Positions 16,449-26,228 are shown, counted from the first letter of the stretch. The stretch: DNA of 64,000 nt from Epilithonimonas arachidiradicis (GCF_003610695.1 NZ_RAQH01000007.1:62001-126000), one strand, 5' to 3'. The notes: generated by a model from the sequence alone, not told the origin. Program-made: numbers and translations.

Positions 16449-18728
16449 ATGAAAAAGTTTTATCTTTTAACATTACTGCTATTCTTTGCATTTTTCACCA
16501 ATGCACAAATTACAGTTCAGGGAGTTCCGAGAAATGACCTCAAAACGAACTCTATTAAAAAAACTCAATCCAAAAAGGCGGATTTCTCAATGAATGACAT
16601 TGTATATTGGGTTGGTACAGGTTCTAACAAGGCTGCTTTTGTAGTACAATGGAATGATTCCAAAAATCCTGATGCATTGGTATGGGGATTCAAATGGGAC
16701 GGAAGTGCGAGTGGAGAAGATATGCTAAAAGCGATTGCCAAAACTGATAAACGTTTCTTTTCCTTATTATATCAGGGAACACAGTATGGTACAGCAATCG
16801 GTGGATTAGGTTTTGATCTTGATGGAAACGATACCAATGCATTATATAAGAATGGAAATACCACTTATCCGCTTTATCCTGTAGATGGTGTTGTTAATAT
16901 TACTGCATACGATTTTGATTATTACACAGCAAAAGACACTAATGATCATTGGCAGTCCGGTTGGATGAGTAAAGGATATTGGTCATATTGGGTTAAAGAC
17001 CCGACTGATTCTGATTTTGGTTATTCAGGATTAGGAGCAAGTAGCAGGCAATTAGAAAATGGCTCTTGGGATGTTTGGAATTTCAATCCGGAATTTAATT
17101 CACAGGATATTTCATCTACATTAACTCCTGTTTCGGTTTATTCTTCTCAGGCAGATTTTACCAAAGGTTTCTTTATGGTAAATGAAGAATGGTTTGGTCA
17201 TACTAACGGTTCAGTAAATTTTGTTGGAGATAATGGACAGATTTATTACAGAGTATACAGCGATGCAAATAACAATCAGGCCTTCGGAGCAACTACGCAA
17301 TACGGAACAATTTATGGAGATAAGTTTTATTTCATTTCAAAACAAGCTGCTGACGGTGGGGATTCTCAATACACTCCTGGCGGGAGATTAGTTGTTGCCA
17401 ACGCTCTTACAATGCAAAAAATCGCAGGATTTGATAATATCGGCGGCGGAGATGGAAGATCTTTTATTGGTGTTAATGAACATACCGGCTATATCGGTGC
17501 TTCCAATGGTATTTATCTTTTTGATATTGATAACTTATCTGTGGGCAGTTTAATTGCCGGAACAGGCGGTGGCAGTCAGTATGCCGGGCAAATCGGCAAT
17601 ATGATCAGGACATCACAATATGTTTTCGCGGTAAAACAATCAGCTGGAATTTTGGTCATCGACCCAAAAACCAATACTTTGGTACAAACAATTTCCGGGG
17701 CATTCCATTCTATTGTCCAGGCAAAAGATGGAAGTGTTTGGGGAATTCAAAATCAAAAACTTATCAATATTCATCCCACCACTTTTGCAACAACGGAATA
17801 TGCGCTTTCTACTGCCACTCAGTATCTTGGTTCTTGGGGTGCTTGGAATGCGGGAAGTTTTACTTACAGTAATCAACAGAATGCGCTATATTGGATGAAC
17901 TCTGTTAATGCTTTTACATCAGGGACTAAGGTTATCAAATTTGATGTAACAACAAAAACAATTGTTGACAGTTTTATCACGATTCCCGGACAAACAGGAA
18001 CATATAAGCAGATTCCTTATGGTGCCGCACTAAGAGTTGACCCTGTTTCGGATAAATTGATTTTGAACACTACGGAGAGCGGCTATGGTGCACACTATCA
18101 GAAAAACTGGGTTCATACTTATGATAGTAACGGTACGCTTATCGATACCAAAACACTGAACGATTATTACTGGTTCCCTGCGGTTACAGTATTCCCGGAC
18201 AACAATGCACCAGTGGTAAGCTCGACCTTTCCTTCAGAAGTTACACTAAGCGGAACGACAACCATTGATTTGAAAAATGTAGTATCTGATAATGACAATC
18301 TTTCCTTAGCGATTGTAAAAAGCATAAAATCAAACAGCAATCAGACAGCAGTTTCTGCGGAAGTCAATGTAAATGACGAACTGGTTCTCACACCTCAGAA
18401 TGCGGGAACAGCCTCTGTTATAGTAATTTTCAATTCCAATGGGAAAGTCGTGGAAAAAAGCTTGACCGTTATTTCATCGTCTCTGGCAGCAACATCAGAG
18501 AACAAAAAACTTGAATTGAGCATCTATCCAAATCCAACAACGGATGTATTAAATATCAAAACGCAGGATAAGGTTGTTGATGTTTTTGTTTATGATATTT
18601 CAGGTAAACTGTTCAATATCAAAGTAAATAACGGAAAAGTTGATGTCAATACACTTCCGAAAGGAAATTATATCCTGAAAGTGGAGACTGACAAAGCCGT
18701 TTATCAGCAGAAATTTATAAAACAATAA
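16449..18728 (+). CDS. T9SS-sorted propeller surface protein of the B12 locus
   Basis: A 759-residue secreted protein. The frame is open from 16356, but ATG 16449 gives a clean signal peptide (FYLLTLLLFFAFFTNAQ), so it is chosen. Residues about 40-240 form a conserved domain with YWVGTGSNKAAFVVQW and DALVWGFKWDG. The centre has propeller-like repeats (AGILVIDPKTNTLVQTI, GSVWGIQNQKLINI). The end is a T9SS type A sorting domain: LSIYPNPTTDVLNI ... LPKGNYILKVET ... KFIKQ. It probably binds or presents cobalamin-like ligands at the cell surface. The operon ends at a strong terminator. Confidence 0.75.
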   Translation: MKKFYLLTLLLFFAFFTNAQITVQGVPRNDLKTNSIKKTQSKKADFSMNDIVYWVGTGSNKAAFVVQWNDSKNPDALVWGFKWDGSASGEDMLKAIAKTDKRFFSLLYQGTQYGTAIGGLGFDLDGNDTNALYKNGNTTYPLYPVDGVVNITAYDFDYYTAKDTNDHWQSGWMSKGYWSYWVKDPTDSDFGYSGLGASSRQLENGSWDVWNFNPEFNSQDISSTLTPVSVYSSQADFTKGFFMVNEEWFGHTNGSVNFVGDNGQIYYRVYSDANNNQAFGATTQYGTIYGDKFYFISKQAADGGDSQYTPGGRLVVANALTMQKIAGFDNIGGGDGRSFIGVNEHTGYIGASNGIYLFDIDNLSVGSLIAGTGGGSQYAGQIGNMIRTSQYVFAVKQSAGILVIDPKTNTLVQTISGAFHSIVQAKDGSVWGIQNQKLINIHPTTFATTEYALSTATQYLGSWGAWNAGSFTYSNQQNALYWMNSVNAFTSGTKVIKFDVTTKTIVDSFITIPGQTGTYKQIPYGAALRVDPVSDKLILNTTESGYGAHYQKNWVHTYDSNGTLIDTKTLNDYYWFPAVTVFPDNNAPVVSSTFPSEVTLSGTTTIDLKNVVSDNDNLSLAIVKSIKSNSNQTAVSAEVNVNDELVLTPQNAGTASVIVIFNSNGKVVEKSLTVISSSLAATSENKKLELSIYPNPTTDVLNIKTQDKVVDVFVYDISGKLFNIKVNNGKVDVNTLPKGNYILKVETDKAVYQQKFIKQ

Positions 18729-18737
18729 TTTTTCAGA

Positions 18738-18762
18738 AGCGGGTCGATTGACCCGCTTTTTT
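18738..18762 (+). terminator. Rho-independent terminator of the B12 operon
   Basis: Perfect stem AGCGGGTC/GACCCGCT with loop GATT, then a T-run. Confidence 0.9.
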
Positions 18763-19207
18763 AATCATATAAAATTGATATTTCAAAAAGATCAAATAGC
18801 CTCCAAAATACTGAAACAAAATCCTCATACACTCGTCATGATAATAACCGTTTATGAGGATACCAACAAGATTTTTAAATCACTGTGTGCCGGCGCTTCG
18901 GAATATATTGTTAAAAATTTGGGAAATGGAAGAAATACTCCATTCAATTGATGAAGTGGTAGAGGGTGGTGCTCCTATGAGCCTGAATATTGCGATTATG
19001 GTAATGATCTTTCAAGCTGTCTTCGGACTCGCCTTTGAGCGAACGGGAAACACCTGTTTTACAGGGAATAATACAAGGTAAAACTTGTACTAAGATTGCT
19101 GCGGAGCTCTATATCAACAAAGAAATATTCGTAATATTTATCACAAGCTGTCTGTTAACAGCAAGGCTGATGTTTTACGGGCGGAAGATAAAAGATGGAT
19201 TGGATAA
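18763..19207 (+). pseudogene. Broken NarL/LuxR-type response regulator
   Basis: Pieces of one protein are spread over shifting frames. The end of a receiver domain (HTLVMIITVYEDTNKIFKSLCAGASEYIVKN) is followed by the linker EILHSIDEVVEGGAPMS in another frame. A LuxR HTH comes next (SERETPVLQGIIQGKTCTKIAAELYINKE), and its end (YHKLSVNSKADVLRAEDKRW) needs a further shift. The phosphoacceptor half is missing. At least three frameshifts plus a 5' deletion make it non-functional. It lies just after the B12 operon terminator. Confidence 0.75.
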
Positions 19208-19333
19208 TAAGTTTAGTTGATATACTATTGAAATGTTTGATAACCGAAATAAATTGCAGTCGTTAAGGATACCTGTCAAAACAAGCATTTTTCGTTATTT
19301 TGTTGTATAATATTCAAAATGCATTTTTAATCC

Positions 19334-19891
19334 ATGAACGCCACCAGAAATCAATTAGAGTATGTATTATTTAAACCTGACAATCCATTTACAGATATAG
19401 TGGAAAGCATCTGGATGGTAAAAATCATGCTGATGAAAAAAGGGAAGTTATCATCATTCCTGACGGGAAAATAGATCTATCCTGTTTATTAGGGAAGATG
19501 AAAGTTTTGAGATCTTTATATCCGGAATCTCTACCGGACCTGTCATTAAGCCGCCATTCCCCAAATCGATCATGTTTGCCATCAGCTTTCATCCAATAGC
19601 CGCTGAGTATATTTTAAGCAATCCTTTGCAGATTTAAAAGACCGTAAAAAGATTCTCTCTAACGATTACTGGGGATTTTGTAAATGCGACCTGGCGGATT
19701 TTGAGCAATTTTACAGAAAAGCCTTTGAAATTATTGCTATACAACTGGAAAATCAAATCGATGGCCGCAAAAAGAAATTGTTTGAACTCATTTATTTATC
19801 GAAAGGAGAAACTACGGTTAAGGAATTAACGCAAAAGGTCTCGTGGAGCAGCAGGCAAATAAACCGGTACTTTAATAAACGGTTGGGCCTG
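19334..19891 (+). pseudogene. Broken AraC-family regulator
   Basis: From ATG 19334 the frame reads MNATRNQLEYVLFKPDNPF and IVESIWMV, then loses register. Later frames give EKREVIIIPDGKIDL, FISGISTGPVIKPPFPKSIMFAISFHPIAAEYIL, DFEQFYRKAFEIIA and the first HTH helices TVKELTQKVSWSSRQINRYFNKRLGL, all typical of one AraC subfamily. The second HTH and the end are missing. At 19891 the sequence passes in frame into an unrelated coiled-coil protein, which indicates a deletion or recombination joint. Confidence 0.7.
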
Positions 19892-19918
19892 ATAAGAGGT
19901 GGGGGAGACCGTCAAAGT

Positions 19919-20608
19919 ATGGAGACCTTCAATGACCTAAGTTTATCGGAGTATTTTATCACTATGGACGCTTTGACGGTGACTGCCATTGGTCATACGG
20001 TTGATGAAACATTGCTGGACCGTTTAGCAGACAAGCGGTTTCATCTGCCTCACGATTACGGTGTCAGTCTGCACAGCATTGCTGAAAAACTATCCCTCGA
20101 AAGATCCAACTCAAGAGCCTTACTTATAGACGAGGTTAAAAAAGACGTCAGAAAGCAATTTTCCGAACAGGTCGAAACATTAGAGAAGCAGCTGAAAAAG
20201 AAAAACGAAGAGTTTACCGAGGTACAGAAAACCTATAAAGAGCAGGTAGAGAACCAGTCCAAAACATTTGCCGATCAGCTGAAGGTACGCAACGACGAGT
20301 TTCATAAACTTCAAACCAGCTCAGCCAGGCAGTTGGAAGAACTGCAGAAAAACTTCCAGGATCAACAGAAACAACGGGCACTGGAACTTGACCATTACAA
20401 AAAGGAGATTGCAGCGCTGCATGAGAAAAACGTCCAGTCAGTAGTTAATGAAAAAACAGCCACATTACAGGCTAATCTCGAAACAGTACGGCAGGATAAC
20501 ATCCGCCTGAAAGAAGAAGCGCAGAAGGGAAAGACCAACTACATTGTGATACTTGTGGCTGTGATCATAGCTTTAGTACTCGGATTCATATTGGCTAAAA
20601 TAACCTAG
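19919..20608 (+). CDS. Coiled-coil, C-terminally membrane-anchored protein
   Basis: A 229-residue product from ATG 19919, preceded by a purine-rich GGTGGGGGAG. Residues about 75-200 are a long charged coiled coil (QVETLEKQLKKKNEEFTEV and similar). The last 22 residues form one transmembrane helix (YIVILVAVIIALVLGFILAKI), so it is probably tail-anchored with the coil in the cytoplasm. The frame is open upstream into AraC debris, so a 277-residue fusion starting at TTG 19778 is formally possible. The original N-terminus may be lost. Function unknown. Confidence 0.5.
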   Translation: METFNDLSLSEYFITMDALTVTAIGHTVDETLLDRLADKRFHLPHDYGVSLHSIAEKLSLERSNSRALLIDEVKKDVRKQFSEQVETLEKQLKKKNEEFTEVQKTYKEQVENQSKTFADQLKVRNDEFHKLQTSSARQLEELQKNFQDQQKQRALELDHYKKEIAALHEKNVQSVVNEKTATLQANLETVRQDNIRLKEEAQKGKTNYIVILVAVIIALVLGFILAKIT

Positions 20609-20637
20609 CCTTTTTAGTTGCCTACCGCTGAGCCACC

Positions 20638-20676
20638 ATCCTGATTCATTTAATTCGTTCCAGAATGAATCAGGAT
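20638..20676. repeat. Perfect 13-bp inverted repeat
   Basis: ATCCTGATTCATT (20638-20650) and AATGAATCAGGAT (20664-20676), loop 13 nt. It lies between two convergent genes and may stop transcription from both sides, though no T-run is attached. Confidence 0.6.
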
Positions 20677-20722
20677 TAGCAATAGATCCGTCATCGAAGA
20701 CCCTGAGCCCCGTCTCTCTTTA

Positions 20723-21064
20723 CTATGAACTAATAGCGAAAGCCTTCAGTTCAGCTAATTTACCATTGTCAAACCGCCATACATCACAATAATCATAATC
20801 AACCCATTGTGAATCCTCCTCAAATAAACTGATCGTACCTAGGACGGTCAGGTAGTTGTCTTCTTCAATCATCAATTCGACGCTAAACTTCGGCGGTTCT
20901 TTGTACGCTTCAGCCATATACTTCCTTACTTCGTTTATTCCTTTTAAGGTACGGTCTCCTACAAATTTCCATAAGGTATCTTCGGTGCAGTATGTCAAGA
21001 ATTTTTCATAGTCGCCTGCCGTGATGCATTTATTGGCCTCTTCTAATATTGATTTCAAGTTCAT
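20723..21064 (-). CDS. NTF2/SnoaL-like domain protein
   Basis: A 113-residue protein with the NTF2-like alpha+beta cone. An N-terminal helix (SILEEANKCITAGDYEKFLTYC) is followed by TLWKFVGDRTLKGINEVRKYM and strands ending WVDYDYCDVWRFDNGKLAEL. Stand-alone members of this fold act as isomerases or ligand-binding proteins, or have no known role. No clear His-Asp catalytic dyad of ketosteroid isomerase can be pointed out. It is the last gene seen before the conjugative element. Confidence 0.7.
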   Translation of the reverse strand: MNLKSILEEANKCITAGDYEKFLTYCTEDTLWKFVGDRTLKGINEVRKYMAEAYKEPPKFSVELMIEEDNYLTVLGTISLFEEDSQWVDYDYCDVWRFDNGKLAELKAFAISS

Positions 21065-21176
21065 TGATATATATTATTTAAGATAACTTAAAACCATCGA
21101 AAAATATGCCTTTCTATCGATCAAAACCGGCACATTCGTTAAAAATTACATAAAATAAAACATCAATATCTTCGGT

Positions 21177-21192
21177 ACTACGAAAAAGTAGT
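21177..21192. promoter_or_regulatory. Short inverted repeat upstream of the first ICE gene
   Basis: ACTAC, six-base spacer GAAAAA, GTAGT, about 85 nt before ATG 21278. It could be an operator for the downstream gene; no protein partner is known. Confidence 0.35.
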
Positions 21193-21277
21193 GATTTTAT
21201 CTCAACTCCAATATTCAACTTTACACCAACAGAGCTGATCAGCTGTTCACTTCATTTTAACATTAAAAACTACGGTT

Positions 21278-21559
21278 ATGACTATTGAAAGAACAGAATT
21301 TACCGCATGGATGGAAAGGATCATGGAACGATTCGACCTCCTCAAAGAACACATCGCAGCAAAACAATCCAAGTACATCGAGATCGACGGCGAACAGCTG
21401 CTCGACAACCAGGACGTCTTGCAGCTTCTTAAAATAAGTTCCAGGTCTCTCCAGAGATACCGAACTAATAAAAAGCTGCCTTATTATACCATCAGCGGCA
21501 AGCTCTACTATAAGCTGTCCGATGTGCACCAGCTCATCAGAAGCAGTCTTAACAAATAA
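21278..21559 (+). CDS. Small helix-turn-helix protein of the ICE
   Basis: A 93-residue protein of the MerR-like HTH_17 type found at the start of topB modules in Bacteroidetes ICEs. Residues about 38-65 form the HTH (LLDNQDVLQLLKISSRSLQRYR) and the wing-like end is LPYYTISGKLYYKLSDVHQLI. It resembles excisionase-like DNA-binding proteins and may control excision or the genes that follow. Confidence 0.75.
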   Translation: MTIERTEFTAWMERIMERFDLLKEHIAAKQSKYIEIDGEQLLDNQDVLQLLKISSRSLQRYRTNKKLPYYTISGKLYYKLSDVHQLIRSSLNK

Positions 21560-21656
21560 AAACAAAGACAATCACAGCCAAATCTATCGATACCGCTCTT
21601 ATTTCAATTGGTTAACCATAAGCCGGTCTATCTTCATCCTGTCAAAAATATCAGCG

Positions 21657-23123
21657 ATGGAAGATACCGATCAAAATAAGACCACAGAAATCAAACCAAC
21701 AGCGGATACGCTTTTGGTCTTGAACACTTATAACAACAAAATAGAAATGGTCAAGGGAATCGATAAAGAAGGCAATCTTCAGAAGGTACCTCCGGAAAAC
21801 AAGAAAGACAATGACCAGCTTATCAGGGTCGATAAACACGGCGATCTGTTCTCCAACTTCTTTTCCAACTTTTACCGGCAGCTTAAGAACCCTACGCATT
21901 TCAACTTTTTTAAAGTTTCGGAATACGATGCTGTCGATACCGCTAAAGACCTTCAGCAGTATGTCGATCAGGCATCGCCTGAAGAAAAAGAAAAGCTCAA
22001 GGAATATGAAATTATACCTAAAAATACCAACCCATTAAAAAATCAGAATACAATGGAAAACAACACAGACAATCAGGAATACCGTTTCCAGCCGGAACAG
22101 ATCGACTGGAAGACGATGGAAAAACTCGGGTTAAGCCAGGAAAAGCTTGAAAAGATGAATGCCCTAGATCCTCTATTGAGAGGCTACAAGACCAATACCT
22201 TAATTCCCATCACCATCAATCTCGGCGCTGCCGTCAGTAAAATGGACGTCAGGCTGTCCTTGCAGGAAGGAGATACCGGTGACATCGGCATTAAGCTCCA
22301 CGGCATCCGCAGAGAACCCAACCTCAACCTCAAATTCTTAGGTCACGAGTTCACCGAGGAAGACAAGAAGAATCTGATGGAGAGCGGCAATATGGGAAGA
22401 GTCGTTGATCTGGTCAATCCCAAGACCGATGAGATCATTCCATCCGTTATCAGCCGTGACCGCCTGACGAATGAACTGGTGGCTTACAGGGCAGAGTATA
22501 TGAAGATCCCTGACGAGATCAAAGGCATCAAGCTGGATGAGCATCAGAAACAAACTCTTTTGGAAGGCAAGGCTCTCTATCTTGAAGGAATGACTTCTAC
22601 CAAAGGAACCTCCTTCGATGCTACCGTCCAGTTCAATGCCGATAAGCGTTATGTCGAATTTATATTTGACAACAATCAAAAGCAGCAGCAAAGCCAATCC
22701 AATCCACAACACCAGAACCAGAACCAAAACCAAAATCAAAATAAAATTAAAAACAGCGAACCCCCAAGAATTTTCAGGGACAAGGAACTGGATGACAAGC
22801 AGTATGAGAAATTCAAAGCAGGAGAGACGGTCTACGTCAGCGGCTTTGTGGACAGTAAAGGCAAAGAATACCAAGGCTATATTACCTTCAACAAAGAGAC
22901 CTCTAAGACCGACTTCTCATTTACCAATCCTAACAAGCTCAGGGAAAAAGCCCAGCCATCAGAATCCCACAAAACTCAAACGGCAGTTAACACCGATGGT
23001 AAATCCAATGAAGCGACAAAGAACATCAAAGAACCGCTTCAGTCCAAACAGCAGCAACCTGCCAACAAGCAGCAACAGGAACAACAGAAAAAGCCAGCCA
23101 GATCAAGAGGAAGAAAAATGTGA
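21657..23123 (+). CDS. DUF4099/DUF3945-domain protein of the ICE
   Basis: A 488-residue protein. The frame is open from 21522, but ATG 21657 starts the conserved MEDTDQNK region after a non-conserved stretch. Residues about 140-205 match the DUF4099-like part (IDWKTMEKLGLSQEKLEKM). Two DUF3945 segments follow: one with YMKIPDEIKGIKLDEHQKQ and one with RIFRDKELDDKQYEKFKAG. These are separated by a Gln/Asn-rich linker, and the tail is Gln/Lys-rich. Such proteins regularly precede topB in Bacteroidetes ICEs. Their biochemical role is unknown; DNA binding is likely from the basic, low-complexity tail. Confidence 0.8.
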   Translation: MEDTDQNKTTEIKPTADTLLVLNTYNNKIEMVKGIDKEGNLQKVPPENKKDNDQLIRVDKHGDLFSNFFSNFYRQLKNPTHFNFFKVSEYDAVDTAKDLQQYVDQASPEEKEKLKEYEIIPKNTNPLKNQNTMENNTDNQEYRFQPEQIDWKTMEKLGLSQEKLEKMNALDPLLRGYKTNTLIPITINLGAAVSKMDVRLSLQEGDTGDIGIKLHGIRREPNLNLKFLGHEFTEEDKKNLMESGNMGRVVDLVNPKTDEIIPSVISRDRLTNELVAYRAEYMKIPDEIKGIKLDEHQKQTLLEGKALYLEGMTSTKGTSFDATVQFNADKRYVEFIFDNNQKQQQSQSNPQHQNQNQNQNQNKIKNSEPPRIFRDKELDDKQYEKFKAGETVYVSGFVDSKGKEYQGYITFNKETSKTDFSFTNPNKLREKAQPSESHKTQTAVNTDGKSNEATKNIKEPLQSKQQQPANKQQQEQQKKPARSRGRKM

Positions 23124-23197
23124 ATCAATTCTACATAAAATTCACAGAATTTAATCTAAGATAATCTTCATTAATAACAACAATAAAATCCAAACCT

Positions 23198-25330
23198 ATG
23201 AAAGCCATCATTGCAGAAAAACCGAGTGTTGCCAGAGAAATTGCCCAGATACTCAATGCCAACCATAGAAAAGACGGCTACTTTGAAGGAAACGGCTACT
23301 GCGTGACCTGGGCATTGGGTCACTTAGTATCATTGGGAATGCCGGAAGATTATGGCATAAGAGGCTTTGACAAAGCCTCTCTGCCTATCTTTCCCAATCC
23401 ATTCATTCTCACTCCAAGAAAGACAAAACAGGCTAACTCAAAAAACTACCAGTCAGACCCCCCTGCCTTAAAGCAGCTTAAGATCATTAAAAATGTCTTC
23501 AGTCAATGCACGAGCATTATTGCTGCGACCGATGCAGGAAGGGAAGGAGAGCTGATCTTCCGCTATATCTATGAATATCTCCAATGTAATAAACCATTTG
23601 AAAGACTCTGGATCAGCTCACTCACAGAAAAAGCCATACAGGATGGATTTAAAAACCTTAAAAATGGTTCAGATTTCGATGGACTTTACAAAGCTGCAAA
23701 AGCCAGAAGCGAAGCTGATTGGCTGGTAGGAATCAATGCTACCCAGGCATTAAGCATTGCAGCTAACAACGACGTTTATAGCCTAGGAAGAGTTCAGACC
23801 CCAACATTAGCACTGATCTGCAAAAGATTCCAGGAGAACAAAGATTTCAAGCAAAAGAAATATTGGCAAATTCAGTTACAGCATCGCAAGGACTATTTAA
23901 ATTTCACCAGTCTTTCCAACATGCAATGGGAAGATAAAAAACAGGCAGAGAAGATCTTAAAAGCCATAGAGCGTGAGGGGAGAGCCACAGTAGAAGATGT
24001 CTCCATCAATACCATTAAAGAACAGTCTCCATTACTTTTTGATTTGACAGAACTTCAAAAAGAAGCCAACCGAAAGTTGGGATTGTCGGCAGATGAAGTT
24101 TTACAGACCGCACAAAGTCTCTATGAAAAAAAGTTCATCACCTATCCAAGAACCGGAAGCAAATATATTCCCGAAGACCTTTGGCAGGAAATCCCTGAAC
24201 TGATAAGAATACTCAATCAAACCGAGCCATTCAAACCAGCGATTTCAATACTCAAGTTCGGCAACTTCAACAAGCGTATTGTCAATGACTTGAAGGTCAC
24301 CGACCATCATGGTCTTTTACCTACTACTAAAATTCCATCCGCTTTAAACGCCAGTGAAAAAGTTATCTATGATATGATTGCCTTCCGACTATTAGAATCT
24401 TTATCAGAGCATTGTACCAAGCAAGTCAGCCACATTACGATCAAAATCCATCATTACGAATTCAGTATCAATGGTTCCAAGATACTCCACAAAGGATGGC
24501 GAGCCATCAAAGGCTTATTGTCTGGTGAAATGAGCCTAAACCAACATAATAACAGCAAGAACAATAGCAATAATAGCCAGACACAGGAGCCACAACTTAC
24601 TGAACTCCCTGAATTCAAAAAAGGCGATGAGCTCAAAATATCAACAGCCGAACTCCAGGAAAAACTGACCAGTCCTCCAAAACTCTACACAGAAGCTGAC
24701 CTTCTTTCTGCTATGGAAAATGCAGGCAGACATATTGACGATAAGGAACAGCAGAAAACTTTAGCGAGTATCGGCATCGGAACTCCAGCAACAAGAGCTT
24801 CCATTATTGAAACCTTAATTAACAGAAATTATATCACCAGAAAAAGCAAAACATTAATTCCGACTGATAAAGGCGAAAAGGTGTATGATCTCATCAAAGA
24901 CCAAAAAATTGCCAATGTCCAGATGACCGCAGAGTGGGAGATGGAACTCCATCAAATTGAAGCAAAAGAAATCAATTCAAAACAGTTCATCACTGATATC
25001 AAAAACTACACAGCAGAAATCACCCAAGAACTATTATCAATCAACATTCCGCAAGAAAACATTCCAGAGATCAAATGTCTCAAATGCCAGCAGCATAATC
25101 TCATCATTAAAGACAAAATTGTTAAATGCCCTGATGAGCAATGCCAATGGATTTTATTCAGAATAATATGCGGCGTTCAGCTCAGGATTGATCATATCAC
25201 TTCCCTCATAACAACAGGAAAAACACCACTCATCAAAAATATGAAAAGTAAAAACGGGAAGAAATTTGATGCCTTTTTGGTTCTCACAGATCAATGCGAA
25301 ACAATCTTTGAATTTCCCCAAAATAGATAA
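23198..25330 (+). CDS. topB: DNA topoisomerase III (type IA)
   Basis: A 710-residue type IA topoisomerase. The N-terminal Toprim domain has IAEKPSVAREIAQIL and ATDAGREGELIFRYIYE (DxD-like metal site). The active-site Tyr is Y316 in FITYPRTGS. The C-terminal part includes a Cys-x2-Cys pair (IKCLKCQQ) and later KCPDEQC, a zinc-finger remnant. It relaxes or decatenates single-stranded DNA during element replication and transfer, and is a standard gene of Bacteroidetes ICEs. It ends at a strong bidirectional terminator shared with the convergent AraC gene. Confidence 0.95.
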   Translation: MKAIIAEKPSVAREIAQILNANHRKDGYFEGNGYCVTWALGHLVSLGMPEDYGIRGFDKASLPIFPNPFILTPRKTKQANSKNYQSDPPALKQLKIIKNVFSQCTSIIAATDAGREGELIFRYIYEYLQCNKPFERLWISSLTEKAIQDGFKNLKNGSDFDGLYKAAKARSEADWLVGINATQALSIAANNDVYSLGRVQTPTLALICKRFQENKDFKQKKYWQIQLQHRKDYLNFTSLSNMQWEDKKQAEKILKAIEREGRATVEDVSINTIKEQSPLLFDLTELQKEANRKLGLSADEVLQTAQSLYEKKFITYPRTGSKYIPEDLWQEIPELIRILNQTEPFKPAISILKFGNFNKRIVNDLKVTDHHGLLPTTKIPSALNASEKVIYDMIAFRLLESLSEHCTKQVSHITIKIHHYEFSINGSKILHKGWRAIKGLLSGEMSLNQHNNSKNNSNNSQTQEPQLTELPEFKKGDELKISTAELQEKLTSPPKLYTEADLLSAMENAGRHIDDKEQQKTLASIGIGTPATRASIIETLINRNYITRKSKTLIPTDKGEKVYDLIKDQKIANVQMTAEWEMELHQIEAKEINSKQFITDIKNYTAEITQELLSINIPQENIPEIKCLKCQQHNLIIKDKIVKCPDEQCQWILFRIICGVQLRIDHITSLITTGKTPLIKNMKSKNGKKFDAFLVLTDQCETIFEFPQNR

Positions 25331-25369
25331 AATTAAATAATATAAAAACCCAGTATAAGCTCTATCATT

Positions 25370-25408
25370 AAAAAAGTCCGAAGAATCATTTATTCTTCGG
25401 ACTTTTTT
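25370..25408. terminator. Bidirectional terminator between topB and an AraC gene
   Basis: A 17-bp perfect stem with A-run and T-run at its ends (25370-25386 pairing with 25392-25408; core GTCCGAAGAAT). It serves both convergent genes. Confidence 0.9.
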
Positions 25409-26228
25409 AATCAGTTTTTACCAAGCCTTCGGTTGGCGCATTCCCAAATTTTTTCTTAAAAGAATAAGAAAAATGAGACAGGCTTTCAAATCCAAGGTCA
25501 AGGTAGAAAGAAGAAGGTTTTCTATTTTTACTTTCAATAAGATGCTTTGCCTCAATCAGTCTTTTATCTTGCAGCCATTTTCGCGGCGGCATTCCGAATG
25601 TCTTCTGAAAATCCCTTTTAAATCCTGATAGGCTTCTTCCGGTCAATTGTGCCAGCTTCTCAACCGGTACATTAAAATGAAAGTTACTTAACATAAATTT
25701 CTCAAGATCTATCTTATGATGCTCTGAAAAGTCGAACAGAAAATTTCGAAGCTCAGGAACGGCAAGCAACATTAACTTGATGCCTTCCTTCACTTTCAAC
25801 AGTCCCAATTCGTCTGTCATTTCAGCACCGGAGCTTCTGGCATAAGGGACAATTGACTGAAAATAACCTTGAAGAAAATCATTGTTCGGAAGGCAAAGAT
25901 TCGGCATTCCGGTATATTTGCCATTAGCTTCCAGTTTTTCTTCCAATGCGATCTGGCGCATCAGATCCTCTTGCAGGGATATGACGATGGTTTCATAATG
26001 ACCATTTGGTCCCGGTGTTTTAGTTAATGTTCCCAGCTGGTTCTTATGAATCAATAATACATTGCCTGCAGAGATACTGATATTCTGCTCAGAAGTCTCC
26101 AGAATCATGTGACCAGAGACCTGCAATACCAGTGTGTGGTGATTCCAGACACAGGCCTTTTCCTTCCGTTCCGAAGAAAGGTATGAATAGAAAATAACAC
26201 CCGGAAGAATTTCTGCTGGACTTTCCAT
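25407..26228 (-). CDS. AraC-family transcriptional regulator
   Basis: A 273-residue protein. The N-terminal cupin-like domain has HTLVLQVSGHMILETSEQNISISAGNVLLIHKN. The C-terminal HTH pair is in VEKLAQLTGRSLSGFKRDFQKTFG and SFYLDLGFESLSHFSYSFKKKFG. It starts directly at the stop of the aldo/keto reductase gene, so the two are one transcript and the regulator probably controls the reductase and itself. First cargo unit after topB. Confidence 0.88.
   Translation of the reverse strand: MESPAEILPGVIFYSYLSSERKEKACVWNHHTLVLQVSGHMILETSEQNISISAGNVLLIHKNQLGTLTKTPGPNGHYETIVISLQEDLMRQIALEEKLEANGKYTGMPNLCLPNNDFLQGYFQSIVPYARSSGAEMTDELGLLKVKEGIKLMLLAVPELRNFLFDFSEHHKIDLEKFMLSNFHFNVPVEKLAQLTGRSLSGFKRDFQKTFGMPPRKWLQDKRLIEAKHLIESKNRKPSSFYLDLGFESLSHFSYSFKKKFGNAPTEGLVKTD

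Noticed and set aside
21177-21192. ACTAC-N6-GTAGT as a third copy of the TACGG-N4-CCGTA operator
   Set aside because: Core bases and spacer length differ and no -7 box lies at the 22-nt distance.
22338-22874. 178-codon minus-strand frame
   Set aside because: Antisense to the DUF3945 gene; the Leu/Val-rich stretch is the mirror of its Gln/Asn codons.
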